Notes under the pieces: generated by a model | The model's database searches: none | What the model was told of the DNA's origin: nothing | The model's input: the letters and a program-made list of their open reading frames with translations, nothing else | Shown here: positions 1 through 13,467 of the stretch, piece after piece | How the letters are laid out: each line of letters begins with the position of its first letter | Position numbering within the stretch: the stretch's first letter is position 1 | From: Anaeromyces robustus | Taxonomy: Eukaryota; Neocallimastigomycota; Neocallimastigomycetes; Neocallimastigales; Neocallimastigaceae | Direction: 5' to 3' | Assembly (NCBI GenBank): GCA_002104895.1 | Contig: MCFG01000185.1 | Span: forward strand, 67,501-128,991 | Length of the DNA: 61,491 nt | Made by a program: the position numbers and the translations under genes

Positions 1-579
1 AGTGGTGCCTTAAATACTATTGCTACTTCATTAATGAAGATTGCCAATGATATTCGTTTAATGGGTTGTGGTCCAAGATGTGGTTTTAATGAATTACTTC
101 TTCCAGAAAATGAACCAGGATCCAGTATTATGCCAGGTAAGGTTAATCCAACTCAATGTGAAGCCTTAACTATGGTATGTTGTCAAGTTTTTGGTAATAA
201 TATGGCAGTTACCGTTGCTGGTTCCAATGGTCATCTTGAATTAAATGTTTATAAACCAGTTATTATTAAGAATTTATTAGAATCTATTCGTTTAATTGCT
301 GATGCTTCTAATTCCTTCACCAAGAATTGTGTTGTTGGTATTGTACCAAATGAAAAGAAGATTAATAGTTATTTAGAAAATAGTTTAATGCTTGTTACTG
401 CTCTTAATCCACATATTGGTTATGAAAAAGCAGCTAAAATTGCTAAGACTGCTCATAAAGATCATTCTACCTTAAAGGAAGCTGGTGTTAAGTTAGGTTT
501 ATTAACTGCTGAACAATTTGATCAATGGGTTGTTCCAAAACAAATGATTGGTCCAAAAGAATACAAACCAAATAATTAA
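1..579 (+). CDS. Class II fumarate hydratase, C-terminal part (5' cut by window)
   Basis: The reading frame is open from base 1 to TAA at 577-579, giving about 192 residues of the C-terminal part of a class II fumarase (malate/fumarate interconversion). The superfamily signature [11 protein letters not shown] is intact at about residues 41-51 of the fragment and forms the mobile active-site loop. The following [15 protein letters not shown] and [13 protein letters not shown] segments and the tail with [14 protein letters not shown] are typical of fumarase rather than aspartase or argininosuccinate lyase. No intron is visible in this part. In anaerobic fungi fumarase is expected to serve a reductive malate-to-succinate branch rather than a full TCA cycle; that role is inference. 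The true start lies outside the window, so targeting cannot be judged. Confidence 0.95.
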   Translation, partial: SGALNTIATSLMKIANDIRLMGCGPRCGFNELLLPENEPGSSIMPGKVNPTQCEALTMVCCQVFGNNMAVTVAGSNGHLELNVYKPVIIKNLLESIRLIADASNSFTKNCVVGIVPNEKKINSYLENSLMLVTALNPHIGYEKAAKIAKTAHKDHSTLKEAGVKLGLLTAEQFDQWVVPKQMIGPKEYKPNN

Positions 580-2412
580 AAAATAATTTAATTTAAATTT
601 TTAGAAAAAGAAAAAAGAAAAAAGAAAAAAGAAAAAAGAAAAAAAAAAAAGAAAGAAAATGAAAGATTATATAGAAAAATAAGTTAAAAAAAGCAATTAA
701 GCAAAACAAAACAAAAAAAAAAAAAAAAAAGAAAGTAACTAATATATATATATTTATTTTTTTTTTAATTAATTTATTTATTAAAATTTTTTACTTTTTT
801 TTTTTTTTTTTTTAAAAAAAAATTATTTTTTTTTTTTATTTTTTACTTAAATTTTTTTAACGTTTGTATAATTTAAATTATTTTTAAATTTTTTTTTTTC
901 ACTTTTATAATGTAATTTATAACTATATTTTTATATTTTTTATATAAAAAAGTATTACCTTTTATATATTTAAAAAAAAAAAAAAAAAAAAAAAAAACAT
1001 TTGCATATACAAATAAAATTATAAAAAAATATATATATAATTATAATAATAATTATAATTTTTTTTATTAGAAATATTATATTTAGTTATATAAAAATGA
1101 TATATCTATATTTCTTTAGTATACTATTAATTATTAATTAATTAATTTTTTTTTTATGTTTCATAACCTCTAAAGAAAAGAAAAGAAAAGAAAGAATGAA
1201 AAAAGATTTAAATAATTATAATATAATTATAATAATTTAATTATAATAATAGATTTATTTTATTTAAGTTTATTTTAGTTTTTAGTTTAGTTTAGTTTTT
1301 AGTTTAGTTTATTAATTAACTAAATGAATTGATTACAAGTTAAATTAATTAATTAATTAATTCTATAAAATTATAATTAAAAATTCTTTTTTAGTAGTTA
1401 CACTAGCAAAAAATATAAAAATTAAACACAAAAAAAAAATTTTTTTTTATATTAAAATTTAAAACGTTTAGCAACACAAACACATTTTTTTTTTTTTTAT
1501 GAAATCATTTACAAAACCAACAAAATATAAAAAATATAATATAAAAATAAAAAATATAAAATATAAAATAAAAAATATAAAAAAATAAAAAAATAAAAAA
1601 AATGTCTTTTAAATTATTAAATTATTAAATACTAGAATATTAAAATATTATTAAAATATATTAAAATAAATAGTTTATATAAAAATATATATTAAATATT
1701 ATCTAAAAAGATAAAATAAATTATAAAAAAAAAAAAGAAAAAGCAAAGAAAAATTACAAATATATTAAGATATAAATAAATAAATAAATTAAATAAATAA
1801 ATAATTATTTATATTATAAAATAAAATAAAATAAAAATTATGTTATATATGTGTGTATGTATAAAATCAGTTTTTTTTTTTTTTTTTAGGTTTTTTTTTT
1901 TTATAAAGAGCAAGAATTTTGATTTTTTAAAATCTATAAAATCTATAATTATTAATAAATAAATTAATATTTTAAAATGCTATATTTTAAGATTAATAAA
2001 ATAAACTTTTTTTTTTATATTTTTTTTTTCAAGTATTTTTATGGTTTATCCCTCTTTTACTTTATATAATTCAAGCCACATTAATTAATTAATTAATTAA
2101 AATATTGATTAATAAAAAATTTATATATTATAAATATCGATTTTTTTTTTTATAATTAAAAAAAAAAAAAAAGAAAGAAATCTATTATTAATTTAATATA
2201 TTAAATTAAAATTTATAGATTTCTTAAATTTCAGAACAAAAGAAAAAAAAAAAAAAAATAGCAAATATTTATTTATTTAATTAATTATCATATATGTAAA
2301 TTGTATAACATTTCATTATTTAATAAGTAGAATTCCATTTTAGTCTATTTTTCATATTTGAAATTTTTTTTTTGATACCATTTTTTTTTTAAAATTAAAA
2401 TTTCGTTTAACA
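580..2412. other. Intergenic, AT-rich, no gene seen
   Basis: About 1.8 kb of nearly pure A/T sequence with many poly-A and poly-T runs follows the fumarase stop. I see no open frame with exon-like composition on either strand. It contains a long imperfect hairpin at 2175-2225 and presumably holds the fumarase 3' end and the REV7 promoter, but no specific signal can be picked out. Confidence 0.6.
2175..2225. repeat. 51-bp inverted repeat
   Basis: The arms AAGAAATCTAT (2175-2185) and ATAGATTTCTT (2215-2225) are exact reverse complements. They enclose a second, inner palindrome around TAATTTAATATATTAAATTA. The structure could fold as one extended hairpin about 190 bp upstream of the REV7 start codon. 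Inverted repeats arise easily in A/T-only DNA, but these arms contain G and C, so chance is less likely. Function unknown. Confidence 0.5.
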
Positions 2413-4012
2413 ATGAATAATAATCTTTCGAAAAACAGAAATCAAATTATTGGTATACTTGATAATAAAATATTTATATATATTCTAATTCAATATCTAT
2501 TATAATATATTTATTAATTTATTAATTAACTATATAATATTCATATAATATTAATAATTATTTAAAAAAAAAAGATATATTTTGTGAATTTCTGGAAGTT
2601 TCAACACATTTAATATTATATTTAACAGAAGTATACCCTATGGGTAAAGATTTTATATATACATATATATAATATGAATAATATGATAAAAAAATATTTA
2701 AAATATTAACATTTCATATTTTATTATAATTTTATATATATAAATATTTTTTTTATCTACTTTTTTTTTTAAATTCAAAAATATATAAAGAATTTTTTCA
2801 GAAAAGAGTAAAATATGGAACATCTGTAGTAATGTCTCGTCATCCCGAATTAAATGGATATATATATGGTGTAATTATGTCATTAAGGGAATATTTAGAA
2901 AAGGTTAAAATAATGATAACTATAATAAAAAACAATTCAAATTTATTTTTATTTCATTTTATTTTTTTTAAAGAAAATAGTAAAAAAAAAAGTATAATTG
3001 TATAATTTTTTATTAATACTAATATAATATATATTAATTTATAAATTAGGATTTAGTAGAAAATATATATATATTAATAATAAATAGTCAAAATAAACCT
3101 ATAAATCGTTTTGTATTTACTGTAGATGAATTAATTCAAAAGTAAGAATTATTATTTTTTTTTTTTTTAAATAATATAATTACTTAACACATACGCAGCA
3201 ATATTTATAAATAATAATAATAATAGTATTAAATTTTATTATATTTTTCATTTTATTTATTTACTATATATAGTGATTATAATGAAGAATTAAATTTAGA
3301 AGAAATAACTTCATTATTTAAAATAATAATAGCGAGACTTTGGGGATGTCCCATGCAAATTAGTACTAAAAAAAATGATGGTAATTTTTTTTTTTTTTTT
3401 TTTTTTTAAAAAAAAAAGAAAATAGATTATAAATTCCATTTAAATATATCAATATATATATACATTTATATATTAATATTAATATTATATTATTATATAG
3501 AGGATTTAACATTTCAATTTATGGTTAAACTAAAAGGAGATGGATATTCAAATGATTCAAAAGATAATTCTGTAAGTTTTTTTTTTTTTTTAATTATAAT
3601 ATAAATTTTATTAAATACTAATACTAATACTAATACTAATAATAATAAATGATTTTATATTAATATCTATTTATACATTATTTTAATATTATATATTCAT
3701 ATACATATATATTTAATGAATAATAAAAAGAAATTTCCATGGATACTGATAGAAGACGAATATTTAACACCAAATCAACGAAAAGAAGAAAAAAGAGTTA
3801 GTGAAAAACGTTATAAAGGAAAAGAAAGAATGGACGAAGATGATGAAGATTTAGATGATGAAGATGATGATATCATGGATCTAACAACAGATACAGATGA
3901 TGTTAATAATGTACCTCCACCAAAACTTTCACCAATATATTCAATATCTAATCCTTCTATAAAGATGCAATTATATATAGAAGAATTATACCAAGATAAA
4001 GATAAATTGTAA
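2413..4012 (+). CDS. MAD2L2: REV7/MAD2L2-like HORMA-domain protein (7 exons)
   Basis: Homologue of REV7 (MAD2L2), the HORMA adaptor that binds REV3 in DNA polymerase zeta for translesion synthesis. Exons join in frame at GT-AG sites: 2413-2452, 2575-2643, 2791-2903, 3050-3141, 3274-3380, 3501-3571 and 3731-4012, giving about 257 residues against 211 in human. Diagnostic stretches in order are FCEFLEVSTHLILYLTEVYP, FFQKRVKYGTSVVMSRHPEL, REYLEKDLVENIYILIIN, a FPWI motif at the start of the last exon, and KMQLYIEELY at the C-terminus. The extra length is mostly a lysine/glutamate and Asp-rich insertion (residues about 180-210) between FPWI and the C-terminal strands, in the safety-belt part of the HORMA fold. 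The first ATG fits because exon 1 encodes only about 13 residues before the conserved core. Function in translesion repair is inferred from the family. Confidence 0.9.
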
Positions 4013-4801
4013 TAATAATAAAAAAATAAAAAAATAAAAAAAAAATAAAAAAAAAAAATAAAAAAAATATTAAAGTATTAAAATATTAATATATTAAAAA
4101 AAATAAAATATAATAAAAATAATAAAAAAAGTCAAGTTATATTATTCTTTATAAAATTAATTTGATATTTTATGTAAAGATAATATATAAACATATAATA
4201 AGAATTTTTATAAAAGTTCTTAAATTTTATAAAAAATGACTATTAATAATAAAATGTTATTATTTGAAAATTTATTCAGTCATTAAAAACTAAATATATT
4301 TTCAAAATTATATTTACAAAAAGAAAGAAAGAAAAAAAAAAAAAAATCTATCATTCATTCATACTTATTATTATTAATAAAAATTTTTATTAACAATATT
4401 TTTTAATAATATTTCATAATAAATAATATTATTGTTTTATTTTATTTTTTTTTTTATTTTATCTTATTTTATTTTATTTTATTTTTTTTAGATGAATTAA
4501 TTTTATTTGTTTTATTTGTTTTATTTATTTTATATATTTTTTTAATTTTCTTATTTATTACTGTTATATTATTACTGATTTAATAAATATATTTATTTTA
4601 ATTTTTACTTCTTATTATATTTTATTATTATTATTATTTATAATTATTATTATTATTATTATTTATTATTATTTATTATTTATTATTATTTGTTATTATT
4701 ATTATTTATTATTATTATTATTTATTATTATATTTTATTATTTATTATTATCATTATTATTGTTGTTGTTATTATTATTAAAGATTAATAATTATTATAA
4801 T
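4013..4801. other. Convergent intergenic region, no gene seen
   Basis: Between the stop of REV7 (+) and the stop of the hydrolase gene (-). It is A/T-only, with poly-A tracts near 4020-4060 and an ATT/TATT-rich stretch at 4620-4790. It must contain both 3' ends. No coding or structured RNA signal is seen. Confidence 0.6.
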
Positions 4802-5059
4802 CTAAAAGGGTATTCTTAAACCATCATAAGCTACTTTAACCGTTAAACCTGCTTCTTTTAATTTTTGATTTTCTTCTAATTCTTTTGATAGTTGTTCATG
4901 TTCTAAATAATGTGCCATACCAGTTAAATAACATGTTTTAGATGGTTTAAGTTTAATTAATTCATCTAATGCTTCATCTACTGAAAAATGTGATTTATGT
5001 GATTTATCTTTTTATTTATATATAAATTTATATAAATATATTATATAAAATTTTTTTAA

Positions 5060-5095
<36 letters not shown>

Positions 5096-7054
5096 TAAAT
5101 AAATATATTAATAAATAATAATATGAATAATAATATAAACAAATAATATAAATAATTAATATAAATAAATAAATAAATATATAAATATCTCATTAATAAA
5201 TATATTATAATAAAATTTTTACATCTTAAGGCGTCAAGTATAATCACTGAACTTCCTTTTATAAGTTCAAAAGAATCATCTGGAATTTTAACAGCATCGG
5301 ATATATATGAAAAATCATCAACACGGAAACCTAGACATATGAATGGTTGGTCTTTAAAAGTACCATGATGAACTAATATATAATAAATTATTATATTATA
5401 TTATATTATATTATATTAATTTCAACAAAAAGAATTAAATATATATTTATATAGATTATTTTAATATTATTAACTATTATTATGTCATCTTTTAAAATAA
5501 TATTAATATAGCAAATTACCTGGTATTGGAGTAATTTTAATATTGTCGATATAAAATGGTTTTAAACCATCAGTATCTATAACATTAAAACGTAATTGAG
5601 AAATATCACCACCACCTTTAAAATAATTTTTTTTTTTTTTTTTTTTTTTTTGTATATTATATTAATTAATAAAAAAAAAAAAATCATTAATATATATAGA
5701 ATTATATATATATAATAATTTTTTTTGGATATCATATATATATATATATATATTTAAAAAAAAGACAATACTAATTATTCAAAAAAATTTTTTATGAATA
5801 ATTCGTAGTAATATCTTAATAAAAAAAATAATATATATATTTTAAATTACCTGAAGCTAAATTTCTATTAACTAAATATGGAAAAGTATGTGAAACAACA
5901 TCCATAGTTGCTTGATTTAAATAAATTGGTATATATTCTTGAACTTTATTTTCACCACCAATAGTCCATTGTCTTAAATCGTCTAAACCTGTTTTTGATA
6001 TAATATAATAAGGACATATTTAATATTATTAAAAATATTTTATTTTATATTAGTGCATAGGTATATATATATAATTTCTATTAAAAAAAAAAAAAAAAAG
6101 AAAATACTAATAATAAAATAAATTCTTTTTTAAAGATATGTATGTGAATAATAATAATATTTCTTTATGCTTCCTCTTTTTTTTCTCTTTTTTTTTTATT
6201 TTTTTAATTCCATTTTTTTTAAAAAAAATAAACACAAATACTGATATGTACCGAGCATTGCATCTGCATGTCCATGAGTTAAAATGAGAGCATCAATTCT
6301 TCTAATATTATATTTACTAAACCATTCCATTGAACTTTCATAAAAAGTTTTTCCTGCATCAATAACAATATTTCTAATAATATATATATTAAAAATTAAA
6401 AAAATATAATAATAATAAAAAAAAAAAGAAAGAAAGAAATTAAAATGAAATTTAATTTCACAATTAGAAAATAAATTATAAATATAAAAATTATATAAAT
6501 ATATATATTTCGAGTTACTTTATAGAATTATCATCCATTCTTATACGTAAAAGGCAAGAAGTATTTCTTCTTTTATTTGGATTGTACCATACTTTGCCAT
6601 CATCTTCATGAACTGTAAAATTTTGTGATAAAAGACAAGTTTTACAAGTTTTAGCTGGATTAGTTAAACAACAAGTATTTGGAACACCACCAGAAGTACC
6701 TTTATTATTATTTTTTTTTTTGTTTAAATTTATAAAAATAAAATAAAAAAGGTTACATTAATCATACATTAAATTAATCATACATTAATATTAAATATAT
6801 TTTTTTAATTTAAATATTATAAATACAAAATTAATAATTTTAAAACAATATTATAATATTTTAATATATAGTATATAAAAAAATATAAATTAATTAAATT
6901 ATTTTTAAAAACTTTTAATATAATTTATTTTTCATAATTAAAAAATAAAATAATAAAATTATTATATAAAATTAAAAAAAAAAAAAAAATAATATGAAAA
7001 AAAATTATATAATATACCGGTTCCAAGTAATATAGCTTCTTCTAATTTAACCAT
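4802..7054 (-). CDS. Metallo-beta-lactamase-fold hydrolase, C777.06c/PhnP-like (7 exons)
   Basis: A 309-residue protein assembled from exons (descending) 7054-7018, 6699-6519, 6373-6252, 5988-5851, 5615-5520, 5372-5223 and 5007-4802; all joins keep frame at GT-AG. It starts [20 protein letters not shown], typical of metal-dependent phosphodiesterase-like beta-lactamase folds. The metal motif reads THGHADAML (residues about 104-112). Later ligand candidates are the His in [13 protein letters not shown], an Asp in YISDA and [12 protein letters not shown]. This pattern, with Ala in place of the last His of HxHxDH, matches the fungal/plant family around S. pombe C777.06c and resembles PhnP cyclic phosphodiesterases. 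A Cys cluster ([16 protein letters not shown], residues about 22-37) could bind zinc. The substrate is unknown. Stop is TAG. Confidence 0.85.
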
Positions 7055-10000
7055 TTTATTATATAAGAATTTTCAATTTAATTTTATTATATTTATCTTA
7101 TTGCGTGTGTTATAATGTTTATTAATTATATTTATAATGTTTTATTTGATAATATATAAGTATTTTTGGCTTTTAAATTAATATATATTTCTTTGTTTTA
7201 ATTTTTTAATTTTTTTAATTTTTTAATTTTTAATTTTTTAATTTTTAATTTTAAATGTTTTTTTTTTTTTTTTCTAAAAAAAAAAACTTTATTTATTCAA
7301 AAAAATATATATTTAATAAACTTAAAACAAAATCCTTTAAAGAAAAAGTTAATATTTTATGATGTGAAATTTCAAACTGAATATCTGTTTATATGGAATT
7401 TATATATTGTATGATGTGAAATTTTGATAATGTATAGGTTTCTAATAAATATATATATATGTATATATAAATATTATTTATTATTTTTTATTTTATTATA
7501 ACAAATATAATAATTTTATTAATGAAGTAATTCTATAAAAATAATTATAATAAATAATTTAATTATTCTTTCAATAAAAAAAAAAAAAAAAGAAAAAGAC
7601 AAGATGGTAATTTAATTTATTAATAATTTTTAGTATTATTTATTTAATCAGTTATTTATTTATTCATTTATTTATTTATATTTATATATATACATTTATT
7701 TATTTATACTTATTTATTTATTTATTTTATTATTTTTAGAATATAATATAAAGATTAATATTTTTAGTTTTTTGATTGTCTTATATATATTATAATATAA
7801 ACTAATATATATAAAATATATTTAAAAAAAATTTTTTTATCCTTTTGGTTAATGTTAAGTAAATCTAAATAAATAGATTAAGATTGAAAGATAAACATTT
7901 TTTTTTATTAATTTTAAAAAGTTGATAAGAGTAATTGTACATTAATAAATATTAAAAAAATAATAATAATAATAATAAAAAAAAAGAATTATCTTATCCT
8001 TTTTTTTTATTTTCTCAATTTTTTTCAAATTTTTTTATGATAAAAATGTTAAAAAAAGAGTTTTTTTTATTCTTTATTCTTATTTTTTTTTTTTTATTCT
8101 TAAAAATATTGAAATATAAAAGTTATTAGTATTGTAAAAGTTTAAAAAAAAATAATAAAAGAATTAATAATAGTATTGAATTTAGATAGATAAAAAAAGT
8201 TGATAAGTTATTCTAGTTATGTCAAACTTTTAGTAAAAAAAATTCTCATAAAATTTATATAAAAATATATAAAATGTATAAATTAGTAAATGAAAAATTA
8301 ATAAAGAGAATATTATTTTTCTAAAATTATAAAAATAAAATGACATTTTTTTTTTCAAATTAATGTTTCATATTATTTCAATATAGAATAAAATAAAATT
8401 TACATAAACTTCTAAAACTTTTTTTTTTAATGAAGTCATTGTTCAAGAAAGGTAAATATAATTTACCGTTAAAAAAGGAATAAATAAATAACTACTCTTG
8501 TTTTTTTTTATTTTTTACTTATTAGAATTGTTGAAGTTTTATTGTTAATAATTACTATAAAAAAAATCATGAAAAAGTCAAAGTTTTTATTTTTATTATT
8601 TTTTAATAAAATAATATACACATTAATTAAATAATATATGATAATTAATTAAATTGGAATATATTGTAATATTAATTAAAATTTAATTTCTTTTTTTTTT
8701 TATTTTTACTTTATTTTTTTTATTATAAAAAAATTTTAAATTTCATTTGATGGATGATCCTATTTTATAGAATATTTTTTTAACTTAAAAAAATAATAAT
8801 TATTTAAAAATAAAATAAAATAAAATAAAATAAAATAAAATAAAATAAAATAAAATAAAATAAAATAAAATAAAATAAAATAAAATAAAATAAAATAAAA
8901 AATAAAATAAAATAAAATAAAATAAAATAAAATAAAATAAAATAAAATAAAATAAAATAAAATAAAATAAAATAAAATAAAATAAAATAAAATAAAATAA
9001 AATAAAATAAAATAAAATAAAATAAAATAAAATAAAATAAAATAAAATAAAATAAAATAAAATAAAATAAAATAAAATAAAATAAAATAGAATAGAATAA
9101 AATAAAGCAATTTATTATAAACATTTTATAATAAATATAAATATATATATATATTAATTTATAATGTTTAAAAATAGAGGAAATATATAATATATAATAT
9201 GTAATATGTAAAATTATATTTAATATGACGTTTTTACCTATAATAATTATTACTATATCCGATATTACATTTATGTAAGTTCCATATAAATATAAATTTC
9301 GGATATATAACATATATAGTATGTTAAAAAATTTTAGAAAAACTTTTTTTATTTTTTTAATTAAATATTATACATTATTATACATTAAATAAAAATATAT
9401 AAAAATATATACTTAAAGTAATACAGATCAGTTATAAATCTATATAATTAATAATTATACGGTAAATAATAAAATACTAGAATAACTTAATAACTCAATA
9501 AATAAATAACTAAATAAATAACTAAATAAATAATTATATTCTTTTTTTTTTTTATTTTACTTAATTATTATTATTATTAGATTTATAAATCTATTTTATT
9601 AATTTACATAATATATAAATATAAATATAAATATATGAATGGTTGTCATTTCCATTTTATAAATTGAAATTATTTATTATATTTAAATAATATATAAAAA
9701 TTATAATTATAATATAAAAATTTAATTATTAGTGATAAATAATTAAATTTAATATAATTATATTGGTTTTTTATTAAATAAAAAAAAAATTTTTTTTATT
9801 GATTTTTCATTAATTGATTTATTAATTAATATATTATAAAATTCTATATAAAATTCTATATAATAAAAAAAATATTAAAAAAAAAAATAAAATAAAATAA
9901 AATAAAAGAATAAATAAGGAGGAAAAAAGATTTTTAAATTAAATTAAATTAAATAGAAATTAGAAATTAAAAAAAAAAAAAAAAAAGGGTAAATAATAAT

Positions 10001-10967
10001 GTTTTTTTTTTCTGAAAAAATGATATATATTAGTAATTTCTAAAATATTTAATTTACTAATTTTTTTTTTTTTTTTTTCATTAATATCTCATATATAAAT
10101 CATATATATATTAAAATATACATACATTTATAATTAATAATAATGTTACTTAAAAAATAATAACAATAAATAAAACAACCTGCTTTGAAAATTTAATTTA
10201 CAATAATCAACATATATATACTTAAATTTAAAGGATTTATTAAATTTAAATAGAAAAATCATGAAATTAAAACATTAATATAATATATTATTTTTTTCAA
10301 ATAATCAAATATATACCAATATATTATATTGAAATTTCAAATTTCTGTAAAATCAATATATTTAAAATATAAATTCCTGTAAATATATTATTAATATTAT
10401 TTTTATCAATAAATTATTATTATTGAAATATTGATAATTATAATTTTTTTTTTCTTTTTATTCATCTAAATATCATAAAAAAGAAAGGAAGAAATTAAAA
10501 AGAAATTAAACGAAATCCAATTTCATTCAAAATTAAAATTTCATCAAAAACAAAAACAAAAAAATATCAATAATTTATCATTATATATTAATGATGAAAA
10601 TAGAAATACAACAACTATAATAATAAATACATATAAAAATTATTTTTTTTTAAATTTTTTCATTTAGAAATAACTTTATAAACGATTACTTTCTGTTTAT
10701 TAATTTTTGAAGTTTCAAATCAATATTTATAAGCATTTGTCATATATATTTCCATTTTATAAATTATAACAACAATAAAAATAATATAATATAATATAAT
10801 ATAATAAAAATAAAACGGAAAAAAAATAAACAAATATAATAAAATATAATAAATATATAATAATAAAAATAAAACAAATTTAGGCTTTATTTTTAATTTT
10901 TACACTAGTATTCATAATAATTTAATTTCAATAATATTTTAAAGAAAAGAAAATAAAATAAATCAAA
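7055..10967. other. Large divergent intergenic region
   Basis: Nearly 4 kb between divergently transcribed genes. Besides the TAAAA array at 8809-9106 it holds poly-A/T tracts and a twice-repeated phrase TATGATGTGAAATTT (near 7358 and 7409). No conserved coding segment was found on either strand. The part nearest 10968 (10440-10960) is A-rich with some CAAAAACAAAAAC, as expected for a 5' leader of the phosphatase gene. Confidence 0.55.
8809..9106. repeat. (TAAAA)n microsatellite, about 300 bp
   Basis: An almost unbroken array of TAAAA pentamers, with one extra A near 8900 and two TAGAA variants at the right end (near 9088-9098). Because five is coprime to three, the array gives long stop-free frames of Phe/Ile/Leu/Tyr on the minus strand; these are not genes. 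Confidence 0.95.
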
Positions 10968-12813
10968 ATGTGGGATTTAGATAAATTTATATCTATGCTA
11001 TATAGTAGACAATTACTTCCAGAAAGTACAATAAAAGAAATATGTGAAAAAGCAAAAGAATTACTTTGTCGTGAAGGAAATATACAATATATTCAAGCCC
11101 CAGTTACCGTAGTAGGTGATGTTCATGGGTAAATAATCAAAGCAAAAAGAAAACAATAATAATATTTTTTATATTTTTATTTTTATTTTTATTTTTATAA
11201 TTACTGTTTATAAATTAAATTAAATCAAATTAAAGAGGATACTATAATACAATAATATAATGAAAAATTATGGAAAATAAAATAAAATCAACAATAAAAT
11301 AAATTATATATACATAATTTTAAAAAAAAAACTATAATTATATTTAGAATGAAACAAATATTAAATATTCAATTTATAATTTTAATAATAATATATATAT
11401 ATTATAAATGATAATGAAGACAATTTTTCGATGTATTGGAAATCTTTAAAATTGGAGGATATTGTCCAGATACAAACTATGTTTTTTTAGGTATATATAT
11501 ATATTTTTATTAATTAAATTTCTATTATTGTTATTATTAATATTATTATTGATGTTGTTGTTGATGTTGTTATTATATATTTAATTAATTATAATTATAT
11601 TACATGTAATAAACATTTATTTATTTATTTATATATATATATATTTTAAATAAATAAATAAAATATAATATAAAAAAATTTCTCTTATAATAATAAAGGG
11701 GATTACGTTGATAGAGGTTATTACTCAGTTGAAACCATAGCTTTACTTACCTGTTTAAAATTAAGATACCCAAATCGTATTCAATTAATTAGAGGTAATC
11801 ATGAATCAAGAAGTATTACACAGGTAACTATTATTATTAATATTAATTTCATGTATATAATAATTATATACTTTATGAAAATACTTATTTCTTGTTATAT
11901 ATATGAATTGAAATACATTAAATATAGACTTATGGTTTTTATACTGAATGTTTTAGAAAATATGGTAATTCTAATGTATGGAAATACTTTACAGATATGT
12001 TTGATTTCCTTGGTTTAGGTGTCATTATCAATGATTCTATATTTTGTGTCCATGGTGGTTTAAGTCCATCAGTCCATACCATAGATCAAATAAAAATGAT
12101 TGATAGATTTAAAGGTAAAAATAAAAATAAAAGAAATAAAAATAAAAATAAAAATAAAAAAATCGTTTATTTTTATTAATATAAATAGTAATGATTATAA
12201 TGGCAAAAATACAATTAATCAATAATAATAACATTCAATAATGAAATTAAGAATCAATAATAATATATATATCAATTTTAAATTTATTGATATGATTATA
12301 AAGTAAAAAAGTTTAAAAATTAATTTAAAGTTATTCATGTATCTTAATTATATTATTTCTTCTTCATATTGTTATTATTGTTATATCAAATATCAAATGC
12401 TTTTACATATATATTTAATTAATATAGAAATACCACATGAAGGACCAATGACAGATTTAGTGTGGTCAGATCCTCTACCCAATTCTTCAACTTTTGCTAG
12501 TGATTTAGATCGTAGTGACTTTTTAATTTCTCCTCGTGGTGCTGGTTATGTCTTTGGAAGAGAAATTACAAGGAAATTTTTAGAAATTAATGGTCTAGGG
12601 CATATATGTCGTGCTCATCAACTATGTATGGAAGGTTATCAGGTAAAAATTTAAAAATATATATATATATAAAATAAAAAATAAAAATAAAAATAAAATC
12701 ATAACAATATTAATATTAATTAATAAAAATTAAAAAAAAAAAAATTTTTTTTTAAAATTCTAATTTTAATTATATTATTTATAAAATTAATATACAACAA
12801 CAATATCATTTTT

Positions 12814-12855
<42 letters not shown>

Positions 12856-13467
12856 AATAATAATAATAATAATAATAATAATTTATTCATTATCTATCAC
12901 TGTATTCCTTGATATCATCAATTTTTTTTTCTTTTCTTTTTTCTTTTTAATTTTTAATAATTTACATAGATTTTGTATGATGATATGCTTTCAACTGTTT
13001 GGTCAGCACCTAATTATTGTTATAGATGTGGTAATAAAGCTAGTATACTAGAAGTTGGTCCAAATTTAGAACGTTTTTTCAATGTATTTTCAGAATGTCC
13101 AGATAATGAAAGAGAAAAACCGAATACATCTGAATTTGATAATCGGGATTCACGTCGTATGGATGATTTATTCCAAGATGTTACAGAAAATATTATGAAT
13201 AAAGAAATTGAAATTAATGATATTGAGGATATCGGAGCAAATTCTGATCTTCTCAATAAAGATAAGGTAAAAAAAAAATTATTATATATATATATATAAT
13301 ATATATATTCATGTTAAAGAAAAATTATTATAAATTTATTATATTAATAATATTTTATTATTTTTTATATTATTTGTATATTATTTGTATATTATTTGTA
13401 TATATATATATATTATTTATTTATTTATTTTAATATATAATAGGATATGCCTGAATACTTTTCATAA
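10968..13467 (+). CDS. PPG1: PPG1-like PP2A-family Ser/Thr phosphatase catalytic subunit (7 exons)
   Basis: A 359-residue PPP-family phosphatase from exons 10968-11128, 11420-11490, 11699-11823, 11928-12114, 12428-12642, 12970-13266 and 13444-13467. Metal and catalytic motifs are all intact: GDVHG (about 50-54), GDYVDRG (about 78-84), RGNHE, and HGGLSP, plus the [11 protein letters not shown] loop. Fungal PPG1 features are [20 protein letters not shown] at the N-terminus, [11 protein letters not shown], and the [19 protein letters not shown] segment; human PP6 differs in these places. Ppg1 of yeast works with the Far/STRIPAK complex; that role here is inferred. An acidic, low-complexity stretch follows the core (residues about 290-350). 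The last exon encodes only DMPEYFS, so the tail ends in Ser instead of the Leu of the usual YFL ending. Confidence 0.9.
12819..12882. repeat. (AAC)n(AAT)n microsatellite in a PPG1 intron
   Basis: A run of AAC triplets followed directly by AAT triplets, in the intron between exons 5 and 6 of the phosphatase gene. It is non-coding in the gene model. Confidence 0.9.

Noticed and set aside
8760-9313. Two minus-strand Phe/Ile/Leu/Tyr open frames
   Set aside because: Produced entirely by the TAAAA pentamer array.
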